A DNA stretch of 64,000 nt from Ceratopteris richardii (taxonomy: Eukaryota; Streptophyta; Polypodiopsida; Polypodiales; Pteridaceae). The stretch spans positions 89,107,632-89,171,631 of the forward strand of contig CM035407.1 in the NCBI GenBank assembly GCA_020310875.1, in the 5' to 3' direction. Position numbers and translations under genes: made by a program. This document shows, one piece after another, positions 20,487 to 32,068 of the stretch; within the stretch, counting starts at the first letter, position 1, and each line of letters opens with the position of its first letter. The notes below the pieces were generated by a model, which was not told the origin of the DNA, made no database searches, and worked only from the letters and a program-made list of their open reading frames with translations.

Positions 20487-21538
20487 TGAAAGAACTTGGA
20501 GAAGCTTGTAGATGGTAGAAAAGTGTGTTTCGAAGCCATGAAGTTTGGTCCAGCCAACCGCTACAAGACCAGCCCTTGAGCTTATGGAGACTCAAATAGA
20601 CCCTATAGGCATGCAATAAGTGCAAAGAAATGCACTATGTACTTTGGAGCATCAAGGAGAATGAGTCGATACAAAATAGATAGGTTCGCATGTCGACTAG
20701 CTCAAAAAACTTACTATCTATGGAAGAGACAATGAACTTCAAATGCCCATAGCAACCAGCATGATCACAATTAGAAACAATCCTTTTATGGGAGTGATAC
20801 ACATAGGGTTGATTGTATAGAATGCACAAAAGTATAAGGAATAAGCAAAATATGCTATAGGAATGAATCAGACATTCACCGGTGGTACTTCCTATTTTTC
20901 AAGAATATGCAAAGATTGACCCCGAGATAGAAAAACTGATATTTCTCCCAATCTACTTAACCAACTTCTATGACAATGTATAAGCATATACTAGCCACTA
21001 GTAAATTTCTAAGGAGACATCTTGCACTCAATTTGGAGCTCTGTAGAGAGAGAAGCAACCTCTTCAAGATTACTCTTGGCAAAGAAGATGATACAAAAAA
21101 TTGAAGGAGCAAGACAATGATGGGCACAAATGTATGTATATTTCTTCCATGCATTGTACAAGTGATTTCAAGTCTTTATATAGACTCTAGGAGTGTTACA
21201 CGATTTCCACAAGTGGAATTTGAATTCAAATGAAGGTGGGAATGGTTGTTGGAGGGAATGAATTCACTTTCCTACAATCTAGGAAAAGTGAAGATCTAGT
21301 TTGATCTACATTAGGTGATTGATTGTTTGATTGAATGCAACTTCAACCACCACAAATTCGTGGGATTTGGATTCTATCTTTCTAATTTTACATGTGTAGA
21401 AAATCTCTCAAAAAAATACACTAAATGAGCATAGGTAAAAGAACTCTCCAACGGATATTCTTTTGCCGTAATCCAAGTGATAGTTTTTTATGTAGATCAA
21501 ATCCACCTCAAGCATAGTGTAAGCTTGATGTTCCAAGA
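20487..21538 (-). repeat. Copia-F LTR a (3' LTR of F1)
   Basis: Plus-strand start TGAAAGAACTTGGAG, end GCTTGATGTTCCAAGA (canonical TTCCAACA). Next on the right is GCTCCCCCTCAAG, the polypurine tract in reverse (GAGGGGGAGC). Contains CTTTATATAG, a minus-strand TATA candidate, about 370 bp before its right end. Confidence 0.88.
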
Positions 21539-21570
21539 GCTCCCCCTCAAGCTAAAGTATGTTTGAGTCT

Positions 21571-24236
21571 TCATTCTCTGATAGGTTGAATACCTACCAT
21601 AGCTTTGAATCTACAAAGCTTTATTCCATCAAGTGCCTTCATCATCATATCTGCTACTTGCTTTTCAGTAGGGATAAAAGAAATGTCAATCTCCTTTTCC
21701 ATGAGCTTCTCCTTGATGAAGTGGTAATGCACCTCTATGTGTTTGGTTCTTGTATGGAAAATAGGGTTTGCCGCTAGATTCATGGAACTTACATTATCTC
21801 CAAATATGTGAGGTTTGGAATTCGCAAGTCCCAAATCTATATACAATGCCTTTAATGATATTGCCTCTTGAGTTGTTATGATCAAGCCTCTTCACTATGC
21901 TTCTGTCAAGGACAAAGCACCTGTTGGTTGCTTCTTTGAACACCATGACAATAGCTTTGAACTTGCAAATGCTAAGTAACCAGAAGTACTTCTTCTATTA
22001 TCCTTAGCTCCTACCCAATCTGCATCTGAATAGATTTTGATATCTCCAAATCTGAAGAGTAAGGATAGAATATACCTTTGTAGTTTGTACCTTTGAGATA
22101 CTTAATTACTCTCTTAGCTGCATCCATGTGTGCTCTTCTTGGCGAGTGCATGAACTAACTAAGCACTCCCACACTATATGAGATGTCTACCCTTGTATGA
22201 GTAGCATATATCAAGCTACCTACCAAGCTTTGATACTCTTTAATGTCCTCAATTTTCTCACCTTCATAAACACTAAGTTTATGATTCATCTCAAAATGTG
22301 TACTTGCATGTTTAGTGTTCTCCATTTTGAGCTTGAGAAGTAGATCGTGAATGTATCTTCTTTGAGTCAAATACATTCCTTCATCTGTGTATATCACCTG
22401 CATACCTAGGAAATATGTGAGCTCACTTAGGTCACTGATTTTGAACTTTTCTTGCATGTGTCTCTTGATCCTTTGAATGCCATTTAGATCATCACCTCTC
22501 ACAATAATATCATCTACATATACACATAGATAGATAACCTCATCATGATCCCTTTTGATGAATAGAGAAGGATCTGAGTTGCTTGGTCTGAGCCCTTGAT
22601 CTTGAAGCTATGTAACCAACCTGTAATTCCAAGCTCTAGGAGCTTGTTTCAATCCGTACAATGCTTTCTTAAGTTTGCAAACATAAGATGAATGATTAGG
22701 GTTTTTAGAACACTTTGATCCCTGCATATATCCTTCAAGGTTCTTTCATTCACATGAGCAAGTCTCTTATGCCACATTTCAAGATCACTTAGGGTTTGAG
22801 ACCCAAAAGTGAATAGAGCTATGTTCCTAGTTTCTCCTACTTCAAAAGTAAAGAGCCTACCATGCTTCTCACCTCTGGCTATCTTCTTGAAGCCTTGACA
22901 TGGATCTTCCACAAAAGCTCCATGTGGGGTGAACCTAACTTGCAAGCCTTTTTCAACTATTTTTCCTACACTTATTAGGTTTTATGTGATAATGGGTACA
23001 TAGAGAACCTTAATTGGAATGTTTGTCCAACCATTGGAAGCTTTGACATTACCAATCTTCTCCACATTGTGCTTCGTATCATCCCCTGTTTGTACTTCAT
23101 GTCTATGCTTTGGACTTTCCAAATCAGGTAGAAGAGAAATGTTGCCTGCAACATGATTCGAACATCCTAAATCTCTGTAGAACAAATTATCATCTTCTTT
23201 ACCTTCTTTGTGGCTTAGATTCATTAGAAGCAATGATTCTTCATGTGGTTGATCTTTTGAATAATTGTTGTAGTCCCTTCTATTATAGCCTCTGTTGTTA
23301 TTGTTGAAGTTGTGTCCACCTCTGCCTCTATTGCTACCATATCCACCTCTTCCACTTTGTTTCAAGGTCTTCCAAATGAATCAGCAATTTTGAGTGGTGT
23401 GGTTGGTCTTATCGCAAATGGCACAAGGTTGAACATTCTGACCTTAGGCTTTGTCTTGCTTTGGTCCGTTCTTCTTCCCTTTCCAATTGCTCTTGCTTGC
23501 GAAGTTGGCTTGGGAAGTCTCTTCTTCATCTTCTTCCTTCTTCTTGCCTTTCTACTTCTTATCCTTCTTATCTGCATATAGAGCACTAGTTGAATTACCA
23601 TGATAGGAATTACCTTCCTTTATGCTATTGTTGGCTTCTTGATTGAAGATTTGTCCAAGAAAGATATTGTAAGTCTGGAGTTTGCACATCCATGATGAGA
23701 TCATAAGCTATAGTGAAGGATTGCCATTGCTTATCACTTCAAATGCCATTGAGAATTTGCCTCATGATAGCATCTTCTTCAATAAGCTCTCCAGTGGATG
23801 CTTAGTGATCCGCAACCTCCTTGACCTTGGTAACAAACTCTGTGATGGTTTGTTTACGTGTCTTATTCATTTGGTTGAGCTCGTTCCAAAGATGATTCTT
23901 TCTTGCTTTGGTACTAGTAGAAAAGAAAGTCTTGAGGGCATCCCAAGTCTCTTGAGATGTCTTGCATCCTCTAATATGTGGTAATAGAAAGTGAAAGATA
24001 GATTTTAGTATGTACGACCTTGCTTGAGCATCCCTTGCGCACCAAAGTGTGAGCATATCTATCTCGAGCATATCTATCTCCTCTTGTGTAGGTCCTCCTT
24101 TGGATCTTGGAATAGCTTCATCACCTGCTACAATTCCATAAAGATTTCTACCTTGAAAATAGGCCTCCATTTTGATTTGCCAAGCCGCATAATTGTGTCG
24201 ATCAAGCTTCTTGATCATTTAGGGAAAGCTGTCACC
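21571..24236 (-). pseudogene. Copia-F1 gag-pol with about 1.5 kb deleted
   Basis: Gag starts at 24236 but meets TAA at codon 7 (MGDSFP then stop). Its capsid part is clear (KLDRHNYAAWQIKMEAY, LLPHIRGCKTSQETW). An arginine/glycine/asparagine-rich tail (GRGGYGSNRGRGGHN) follows. The protease motif is FYRDLGCSNHVAG, with DSG changed to DLG. Pre-integrase (WHKRLAHVNERTLKDICRDQSVL) is joined near 22703 directly to mid reverse transcriptase (SSYVCKLKKALYGLKQAPRAW), so the integrase core is gone. YLCVYVDDIIV and RNase H follow with stops, ending at 21571. The F1 internal region is 2723 bp against 4206 bp for F2 without C2. Confidence 0.88.
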
Positions 24237-24261
24237 CATCTTGATCTAGCTCTGATACCAC

Positions 24262-25347
24262 TGAAAGAACTTGAAGAAGCTTGTAGAAGGTAGAAAAGTG
24301 TGTTTCAAAGCCACAAAGTTTGGTCCAGCCAACTGGCACAAGACCAGCCCTTTAGCTTATGAAGACTCAAATAGTCCTTATAGGCATGCGATAAGTGCAA
24401 AGAAATACAGTATGTAGTTTGGAGCATCAATGAGAATGAGGCAATACAAAATAGATAGGTTTGCGCATCGACTAGCTCAAAAAACTTACTATCTATGGAA
24501 GAGACAATGAACTTCGAATGCCCATAGCAACCAACATGATTACAATTAGAAAACATTCTTTTATAGGATTGATACACATAGGTTTGAGTGTATATAATGC
24601 ACAAAAGTATAAGGAATAAGCAAAATATGCTATAGGAATGAATCACACATTCACGGGTGGTACTTCCTATTTTTCAAGAATACGCAGAGATTGACACCGA
24701 GAGAGACAAACTGAGATTTCTCCCAATCTACTGAACCAAATTATATGAAATTGTTTTCATAAACTAGACACTAATACCTTTCCAATGAGCCATCTTGCAC
24801 TCAATTTGAAGCTCTATAAAGAGAGCAGCAGTCTCTACAAGATTAGTGTTGGTGAAGAAGATGATGCAGAAAATTGAAGGAGCATGACAATGATGGTCAC
24901 AAGTGTATGTATATTGCTTCCATGTATTGTAAAAGTGATTTCAAGTCTTTATATAGACTCTAAGCATGTTCCACGCCTTCTACAAGTGGAATTTGATTTC
25001 AAATGAAGGTGGGAATGGTTGTTGGAGGGAATCAATTGACTTTCCTACAATCTAGGAAAGGTGAGATCTAGTTTGATCTACTTTTAGGTGATTGATTGCT
25101 TGATTGAATGCAACTTCAACCACCACAAATTCGTGGGATTTGGGCTCTATCTTTCTAACTTTACATGTGTAAAGCTCAAGGCTTTTACAACAGTAAATGA
25201 ACCATAAAAATTCTCTCAAAAAATTATAATAAATGAGCATAGGTAAAAGAACTCTCCAATTGATATTCTTTTGCCGTAATCCAAGCGATAGTTTTTGATG
25301 TAGATCAAAATCCACCTCAAGCATAGTGTAAGCTTGATGTTCCAATA
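24262..25347 (-). repeat. Copia-F LTR b, shared by F1 and F2
   Basis: Left edge TGAAAGAACTTGAAG is preceded by CTCTGATACCA (minus-strand primer site TGGTATCAGAG for F1). Right edge TTCCAATA is followed by GCTCCCCCTCAAG (polypurine tract of F2). Both contexts are complete, which proves the shared use. Minus-strand TATATAAAG is at 24947-24955. Confidence 0.9.
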
Positions 25348-25379
25348 GCTCCCCCTCAAGATAAAGTATGCTTGCCTCT

Positions 25380-26934
25380 TCATTCTCTGATAGGTTGAAT
25401 ACATACCATAGTTTTGAATCTACAAAGCTTTATTCCATTAGGTGCCTTCGTCATCATATCTGCTACTTGCTTTTCACTAGGGACAAACGAAATGTCAATC
25501 TCCTTTGCCATGAGCTTCTCCCTGATGAAGTGGTAATACACCTCTATGTGTTTAGTTCTTGCATGGAAAATAGGTTTGCAGCTAGATGCATGGAACTTAT
25601 CTTATCTCCAAATATGTGAGGTTTGGAACTCACAAGTCCCAAATCTGTATACAATGCCTTTAACCATATTGCCTCTTGAGTTGCTATGGTCAAGCCTCTT
25701 TACTCTACTTTCGTCGAGGATAAAGCAACTGTTGGTTGCTTCTTGGAACTCCATGACACTAGCTTTGAACCGGCAAATGCTAACTAACCAGAAGTACTTC
25801 TTCTATCATCCTTAGCTCCTGCCCAATCTACATCTGAATAGATTTTGATATCCAAATCTGAAGAGTAAGGATAGAATATACCTTCGTTGTTTGTACCTTT
25901 GAGATACTTAAGTACTCTCTTAGCTGCATCCATGTGTGGTCTTCTTGGCGAGTGCATGAACTGACTAAGCACTCCCACACTATATGAGATTTCTACCCTT
26001 GTATGAGTAGCATATATCAAGCTACCTACCAAGCTTTGATACTCTTTAATGTCCTCAATTTTCTCACCTTCATAAACACTAAGTTTATGATTCATCTACA
26101 AAGGTGTACCTGCATGTTTAGTGTTCTCCATTTTGAACTTGAGAAGTAGATCCTGAATGTATCTTCTTTGAGTCAAATACATTCCTTCATCTGTGTATAT
26201 CACCTGCATACCTAGGAAATATGTGAGCTCACCTAGGTCACTGATTTTGAACTCCTCTTGCATGTGTCTATTGATCCTTTGAATGCCATTTAGATCATCA
26301 CTTGTCACAATAATATCATCTACATATACACATAGATAGATAACCTCATCATGATCCCTTTTGATGAATAGAGAAGGATCTGAGTTGCTTGGTTTGAACC
26401 CTTGATCTTGAAGGTATGTAACCAACCTGTAACTCCAAGCTCTAGGAGCTTGTTTCAATCCATACAATGGTTTCTTAAGTCTGCAAATATAAGATGGATG
26501 ATTAGGTTTTTGAAAACCGGGTGGTTGTGACATGTATACCTCTTCACTTATCCAACCATTTAAGAATGCATTTTTCACATCAAGTTGGAGGAGTCTCCGA
26601 TTCCTTGCAATGGCTACAATTATCAATGTTGTGATTGTAGTCATCTTTGCAACTGGTGAGAATGTGTCCTCATAGTCTATACCATGCGTTTGTTAGCATC
26701 CTTTGGCAACTAATCTTGCCTTGTACCTGCAAACTGATCCATCTAAATTTCTTTTAACTTTATATACCCATCTACAACCAATTAACTTTTGATTCAGGAT
26801 CATTCGAACCAAATCCCAAGTTTCCATCTCCTTCTATTTCTTCTTTCATGGACTTTTTCCAATTAGGGTTTCCCTTTGCCTCTTCATAGGTTGAGCATTC
26901 CTTTGAAATAGAGTCTTTTGCCAAGTAGATTGAA
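25380..26934 (-). pseudogene. Copia-F2 pol, distal part: reverse transcriptase and RNase H
   Basis: After the C2 insertion the frame resumes at KHSIYLAKDS (about 26935) and enters reverse transcriptase. A well-kept segment (26644-26096) holds LQLDVKNAFLNGW, KKPLYGLKQAPRAW and the catalytic YLCVYVDDIIVTSDD. A TAG-type break near 26096 precedes VYEGEKIEDIKEYQSLVGSLIYATHTR. RNase H begins IYSDVDWAGAKDDRRSTSG and decays towards the stop at 25380. N-terminal reverse transcriptase (26645-26770) has frameshifts. Confidence 0.87.
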
Positions 26935-26939
26935 TGCTT

Positions 26940-27168
26940 TGTTGGAGTTAGATGTCTGCGGAAGCACGCGAACAACACAAGGAAGAAGAAGAAGCTTGGA
27001 GCACAACACACAATACTGAATGTATTACTAGAGAATGTACAAAGATAAGTAGCCCATTAGGCAATAGGCTTATATACAAGCCGGGGGAAAAAAACCTCCT
27101 ATAGAGGGAAAAAAAGTGCCCGGCGGTCCTAGTGTGTTCACACACATCACTACCTAAATATATCAACA
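26940..27168 (-). repeat. Copia-C2 3' LTR (229 bp)
   Basis: Plus-strand TGTTGGAGTTAGATGTC... to ...TATATCAACA; nearly identical to 31835-32063. Confidence 0.94.
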
Positions 27169-27242
27169 AATCCCCCTTGGGAGTGATGCAGTGAACAAGG
27201 AGCTGAAACTCATGTATAAGGAAGTGCCAAGCTATGTGGAAA

Positions 27243-30200
27243 TCACTCCACAAAAGGAAGTAAGCCCAAAGCTTTGCAGAAAGCTTCAAACTTCTCCCTA
27301 GGCAGAGCCTTCGTGAAAAGGTCTGCTATGTTCTTGTGCGTGGGCACATATGCCAAGTTGATCTCCCCACCAGAGAACCTCTCCCTGACATAGTGATAAT
27401 GCACCTCAATGTTCTTAGTGCGAGCATGGAACACAGGGTTCCTTGCAACTGCCAATGCGCTCTGACTGTCAGTGAAGATGGTGGTGGCAAAAGACTGGCC
27501 AACACCCAAATCAGCTATAAGGCGTCTGAGCCACACACACTCAACAATCGATGTGAAAGCTTCCCTATACTCAGCTTCACAACTAGAAGTGGCAACAGTA
27601 GGCTACTTCTTGCTCAATCAAGATATACATGAGCTACCAAGCATGAAGCAAAAACCACTCGTGGACACACGAGTGTCATAGCAACCAGCCCAATCTGAGT
27701 CAGAAAAAGCATGCAAATCTGTTGGTAGTGATCCCCCCTTGGGATAAAACAACCCAAGTAGCCGAGTACCACTCAAGTAGCGAAAGATGCGCTTAACCGC
27801 CTTCCAATGCGTGACTCCTGGGCAATGCATAAGTCTGCTCATCTGTGAGACAACAAACTGAATATCTGGCCGAGTAATGCATAAGTAAATCAAGCATCCA
27901 ACAGCCTGCTAATAGAGAACAGCATCAAATGCATCCCCAGCATCATGAAGACTCAATCGTAAACCTGTCTCCATAGGAGTGGCAATAGGCTTACAGTCTT
28001 CAAGGCCAAAACGCTGCAATAATGTGTCAATATATTTTTTCTGTCACAAAGCCATTCCACCATCAACTTGCATAAACTGAATGCCCAAATAGTGATGCAA
28101 ATCCCCCAAATCAGACATCTCAAATGAGGCATGCAAATCAGCCTTGAAATCAGCAATATGCTTCTCAATAGGACGAGTGAGCAGCATGTCGTCAATCTAG
28201 ACAACAATGATCAGAAGCACATCATTAGCACGCTTAACATATAAGGTTCTTTCAGTTCGAGTGTTCTCAAAACCATGTGCAACCAGATAGGCATGTATCT
28301 TCTCATACCAAGCACGTGGTGCTTGCTTTAAACCATATAATGCCTTCTTTAACCTGCACACCTGGTTTTCATGCCCTTTCTACACAAAGCCACAAGGCTG
28401 AAAAACATACACTTCTTCATGCAAGTCATCATTCAGAAATGTTGTTTTAATGTCCAGCTGATGTACATTCCAACCATGATGGGCTGCAAGTGTACATGCC
28501 GTATGAACAGTAGTAATACGACATGTAGGTGCAAAGGTCTCATCAAAATCAATGCCTCTTTCCTGCGCATAACCCTTTGCAACAAGCCTAGCAAAACTGT
28601 ACCATCAGGTTTATGCTTCAGCTTGTATACCCACTTAGTGCCAATGGCCTTCTTGCGAGGAGGCAAGTCACATAAAGACCATGTACCATTCTTCATTATA
28701 GCATCATATTCAGTTTGCATAGCACCCATCCAATTTTCTGAATTATGTGCTTCATCAAAAGAAACAGGCTCATTCTCATCACAGAGACTAGACGCAGTCA
28801 TAACATAGCAATCTGATGCAAAGGAGGCACTATGAGCGCCTGAACGAGTACGATATGACAAAGGTGCATCTAATTTGCTGTCACACAAAGTTTGCACCAG
28901 CCATTTTGGCATAGTTTTTGCCTGCTCAATATCAACTCTCTCATCAACAAGTGCATAATGTAAATCTGCATCAGAAATGGAATGATCTACATAATCATAT
29001 GAAACCTGCAAAGGCTGAGAAGTTGCCTCATTAGGACCAACACTAGACTGTCCACCTGTAAAAAGAGGCATCAAAGTATCATACATGTCTTTGGAGCTAA
29101 CAGATGTCTCCTTAGTACATGAAAGCAATGGCTGAATAGCATCTTCCACAAAGACAACATCACGGCTAACCAGAATGCGTTTAGTTCGTGGATGATACAG
29201 ATGATAGCCTTTACTTTCAGAACTGTACCCAATAAAAATACATTTTACTGCCTTATCATCTAATTTTCTACGATGTTGTTCAGGTACTAGTGCATATGCC
29301 AAACAACCAAAAACATGCAGATGAGCAACAGATGGCTTGTGGTCATGCCAAGCCTCATATGGAGTGATAGATTGCAGTGCTTTAGTGGGACACTTGTTCA
29401 GTACATATGCTGCACACATGACAGCCTCAAGCCAGAAACTATGTTATAAAGCCTGACTTTTGACCATGCACCTCGCCATCTCCATGAGTGACATGTTCTT
29501 TCGTTCAGCAACTCCATTCTGTTGACATGTATAAGGCACTGTAAACTGGTGTTTTATCCCATGTTCAACCAGAAATGCATTAAAATCCGAAGACATGTAT
29601 TCCCCCCCTCGATCAGAACGGAGGGTGCCCATTTTACGTGCTGACAGATTTTCAGCCAAAACCAAAAATTCTTTAAAGCACATGAACACTTCAGACTTTG
29701 CTTTGAGTGGATATACCCATGCATGCCTGGAAAAATCATCAATGAAAGTCACGAAGTAAAGGTAATTTCCAAAAGAGGGTGTCTGCATAGGACCACAAAC
29801 ATCACTATGTACAAGCTGCAATTTCTGTGTAGCCCAAACTGAACCATCTTTTGGAAAGGAGGAACACTACATTTTGCCCAAAATACAGCCTTCACAAACA
29901 TGTTTTCGAGGTGCCTCAAGTTTGGGCAAAGAGGACACCATTTCAGATTTCTGTAGGTGTAGCAAACTAGCAAAATTCAGATGACCAAAGCGTGCATGCG
30001 AAAGCTTTGCATTTGACATAGCCTGAGAATCATTTATTGTGCATGCCAAATCATTTTCAGATCTTTCATAGTCTATGAGCTTATACAGCCCACGACATAA
30101 AATGCGAGAAGCAATAATAACATTGCCATTTGAAAGATCATGAACTGTACATCTGTCATCAACAAATTTCACAACCAAGCCAATCTTGGCTAATGCAGAA

Positions 30201-31495
30201 ACTAATAACATATTCTTCTTGATCCCTGGCACAAATAAAGCATCTGACAAAGTGAAAGAACTACCATCAACACTAGTCAAAATGATCTTATCAACTCCAA
30301 TAACAGGATAAGAGGAGTTCTTGGCGCATGTAACAGTATTCCCTGTAGGGGCAGGCTTGAGTGAAGAGAAGAAACTACACTGCGAGGTAATATGTTTGGT
30401 CGCCCCACTGTCAAAGTACTAACATCTGAGTCTACTACAGACATGCACTGCTCATGAGAAGATGGGTCAAAACTGCAAACAGTAGTGAACGCCCATTCTT
30501 CTTCATGCACAAGATTAGCAGACTCTGTTTTTTGTGTAGGCTTCTGCAACAACCATTCCAGCCTCCTTTTTCTTTGCCTCTTTTGCAGCCAGTTTTGGAC
30601 AGTTCTTTATGATATGATCATTCCCTTTACAGTACTTGCAAAACAATTTTTGCTTTTCTAATTTCTTCTCATCTTTATCCTGGTTCTTCAAATGTGCAAC
30701 ATTTGTAGATTTCTGCTTACTAGTGGAAGAGCTCCATTTTCCTTTGCCCTTCTAACTAGCCAAGAAAGCTTGATCTGCAACACGCATAATGGACCTATTC
30801 TGTCTGGACTGATCTTCCTGCAACAGAACAGAAACTAACTCCTCAAATGATAAGGCATTTGTATTGCCTTTCATCATCAACGGAAGAGTAGAAGCAAAAC
30901 TCTGATATGAATCAGGAAGACCATCCAGAACGGTCTGCACAAGTGAGCTATCTGGTATAACCTCATCAGTAGAAATCAACTGTTCCTTCAAGTCTTTGAT
31001 CTTTGTTAGGAAACTGTCCATAGAATCACCTTCATTCCTGTGCTCACTCTCCAACTATTTTCTGAGGTAAGCAACACGAGCCTCATTCCTAGCTTGGTAC
31101 AATGTGGTAAGTGTATCCCAAGCATCCTTAGCTATTTTGCAAGAGCGAATATGAGGAATAATGGCATGTTTGACAGACAAGGCTATCAATGCATGTGCTT
31201 GGGCATCTCTGCCATCCCAACGAATCTGCTCTGTAGTAGGTGTAGCAGAAATAGCAGCACGAACAGGAATCTGCACAATATCATCTTCGACACCATCTTC
31301 ATTAGCTCCAGCACCTGTATTCGTAGTACCTGTTGTTACAGGTGTAACAGGACATCTTTCAGCACCTTGCACAATGTTCCAGAATCCTTTTGCAACCAAT
31401 ACATGTCGCATCATATAAGCCCATAATGGGTAGTTGGCACCATCCAACTTATCCTCAACAGCCAACATATGGAATACATCACTGCTTTCAACCAT
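27243..31495 (-). pseudogene. Copia-C2 gag-pol, nearly complete
   Basis: Gag starts at 31495 (MVESSDVFHMLAVEDKLDG) and includes DAQAHALIALSVKHAIIPHI and the zinc knuckle CKYCKGNDHIIKNC. Stops occur at YLRK*LESEH (about 31055) and FLAS*KGK (about 30752). Protease DSGAT is present but a frameshift at about 30415 breaks the frame through it. Pre-integrase, integrase (VHSDVCGPMQTPSFGNY, LRSDRGGEYMSSDF, NGVAERKNMSL), the linker and reverse transcriptase start (KWVYKLKHKPDGTV) are mostly open at 30280-28640. Further shifts precede LDIKTT, and YVDD is altered near 28195 (VV-stop-IDDML). RNase H ends LTKALPREKFEAFCKALGLL at 27243. The best reference for the C family here. Confidence 0.92.
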
Positions 31496-31834
31496 GACCG
31501 GTGACTAAAATACCTTGATGCAAAAAATTGACTGTATCTCAAGCCTAGACAAGTTCTTCTAAACCTGTAGCAGACTTCGAGATGCTTATACTGGCGAACA
31601 AAAACAGGTATATACCTTTGGCACAAAAAGATGAAATAGCCTACACAAGCACTGTGATAGTGCGTTCGGAGGCCGAAACGAGCTCAGATCGCGATTTCCA
31701 CACCACACAGCAAAGCTATTTTGATCTCGAAAACACCCTGAGTATGCTTACCAAAATTTGTACGATTCTGAGACTGCAAACGGAGGAGTGTCAACAGCAC
31801 CCTAGATGAAGCGACGACGTACTCTGATACCAAT

Positions 31835-32063
31835 TGTTGGAGTTAGATGTCTGCGGAAGCACGCAAACAACACAAGGAAGAAGAAGAAGCTTGGAGCACA
31901 ACACACAATACTGAATGTATTACTAGAGAATGTACAAAGATAAGTAGCCCATTAGGGCAATAGGCATATATACAAGCCGGGGGAAAAAAACCTCCTAAAG
32001 AGGGAAAAGGTGCCCTGGCGGTCCTAGTGTGTTCACACACATCACTACCTAAATATATCAACA
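31835..32063 (-). repeat. Copia-C2 5' LTR (229 bp) with primer site
   Basis: On the minus strand it ends ACTCCAACA and is followed by ATTGGTATCAGAGTACG (31818-31834), the tRNA-Met primer site. A minus-strand TATATA is at 31967-31972. Confidence 0.93.
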
Positions 32064-32068
32064 TGATT

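Larger units (their letters stand above)
26940..32063 (-). mobile_element. Copia-C2, full-length (5124 bp), inserted in Copia-F2
   Basis: Complete copia with 229-bp LTRs (26940-27168, 31835-32063), primer site, polypurine tract and all domains. Flanks TGCTT (26935-26939) and TGATT (32064-32068) are a 5-bp target duplication with one difference, within the F2 codons between YDSTFVI and KHSIYLAKD. LTRs differ at about four or five substitutions plus small indels, so insertion is much more recent than for C1. Polypurine tract CCAAGGGGGATT lies at 27169-27180 on the minus strand. Confidence 0.94.
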
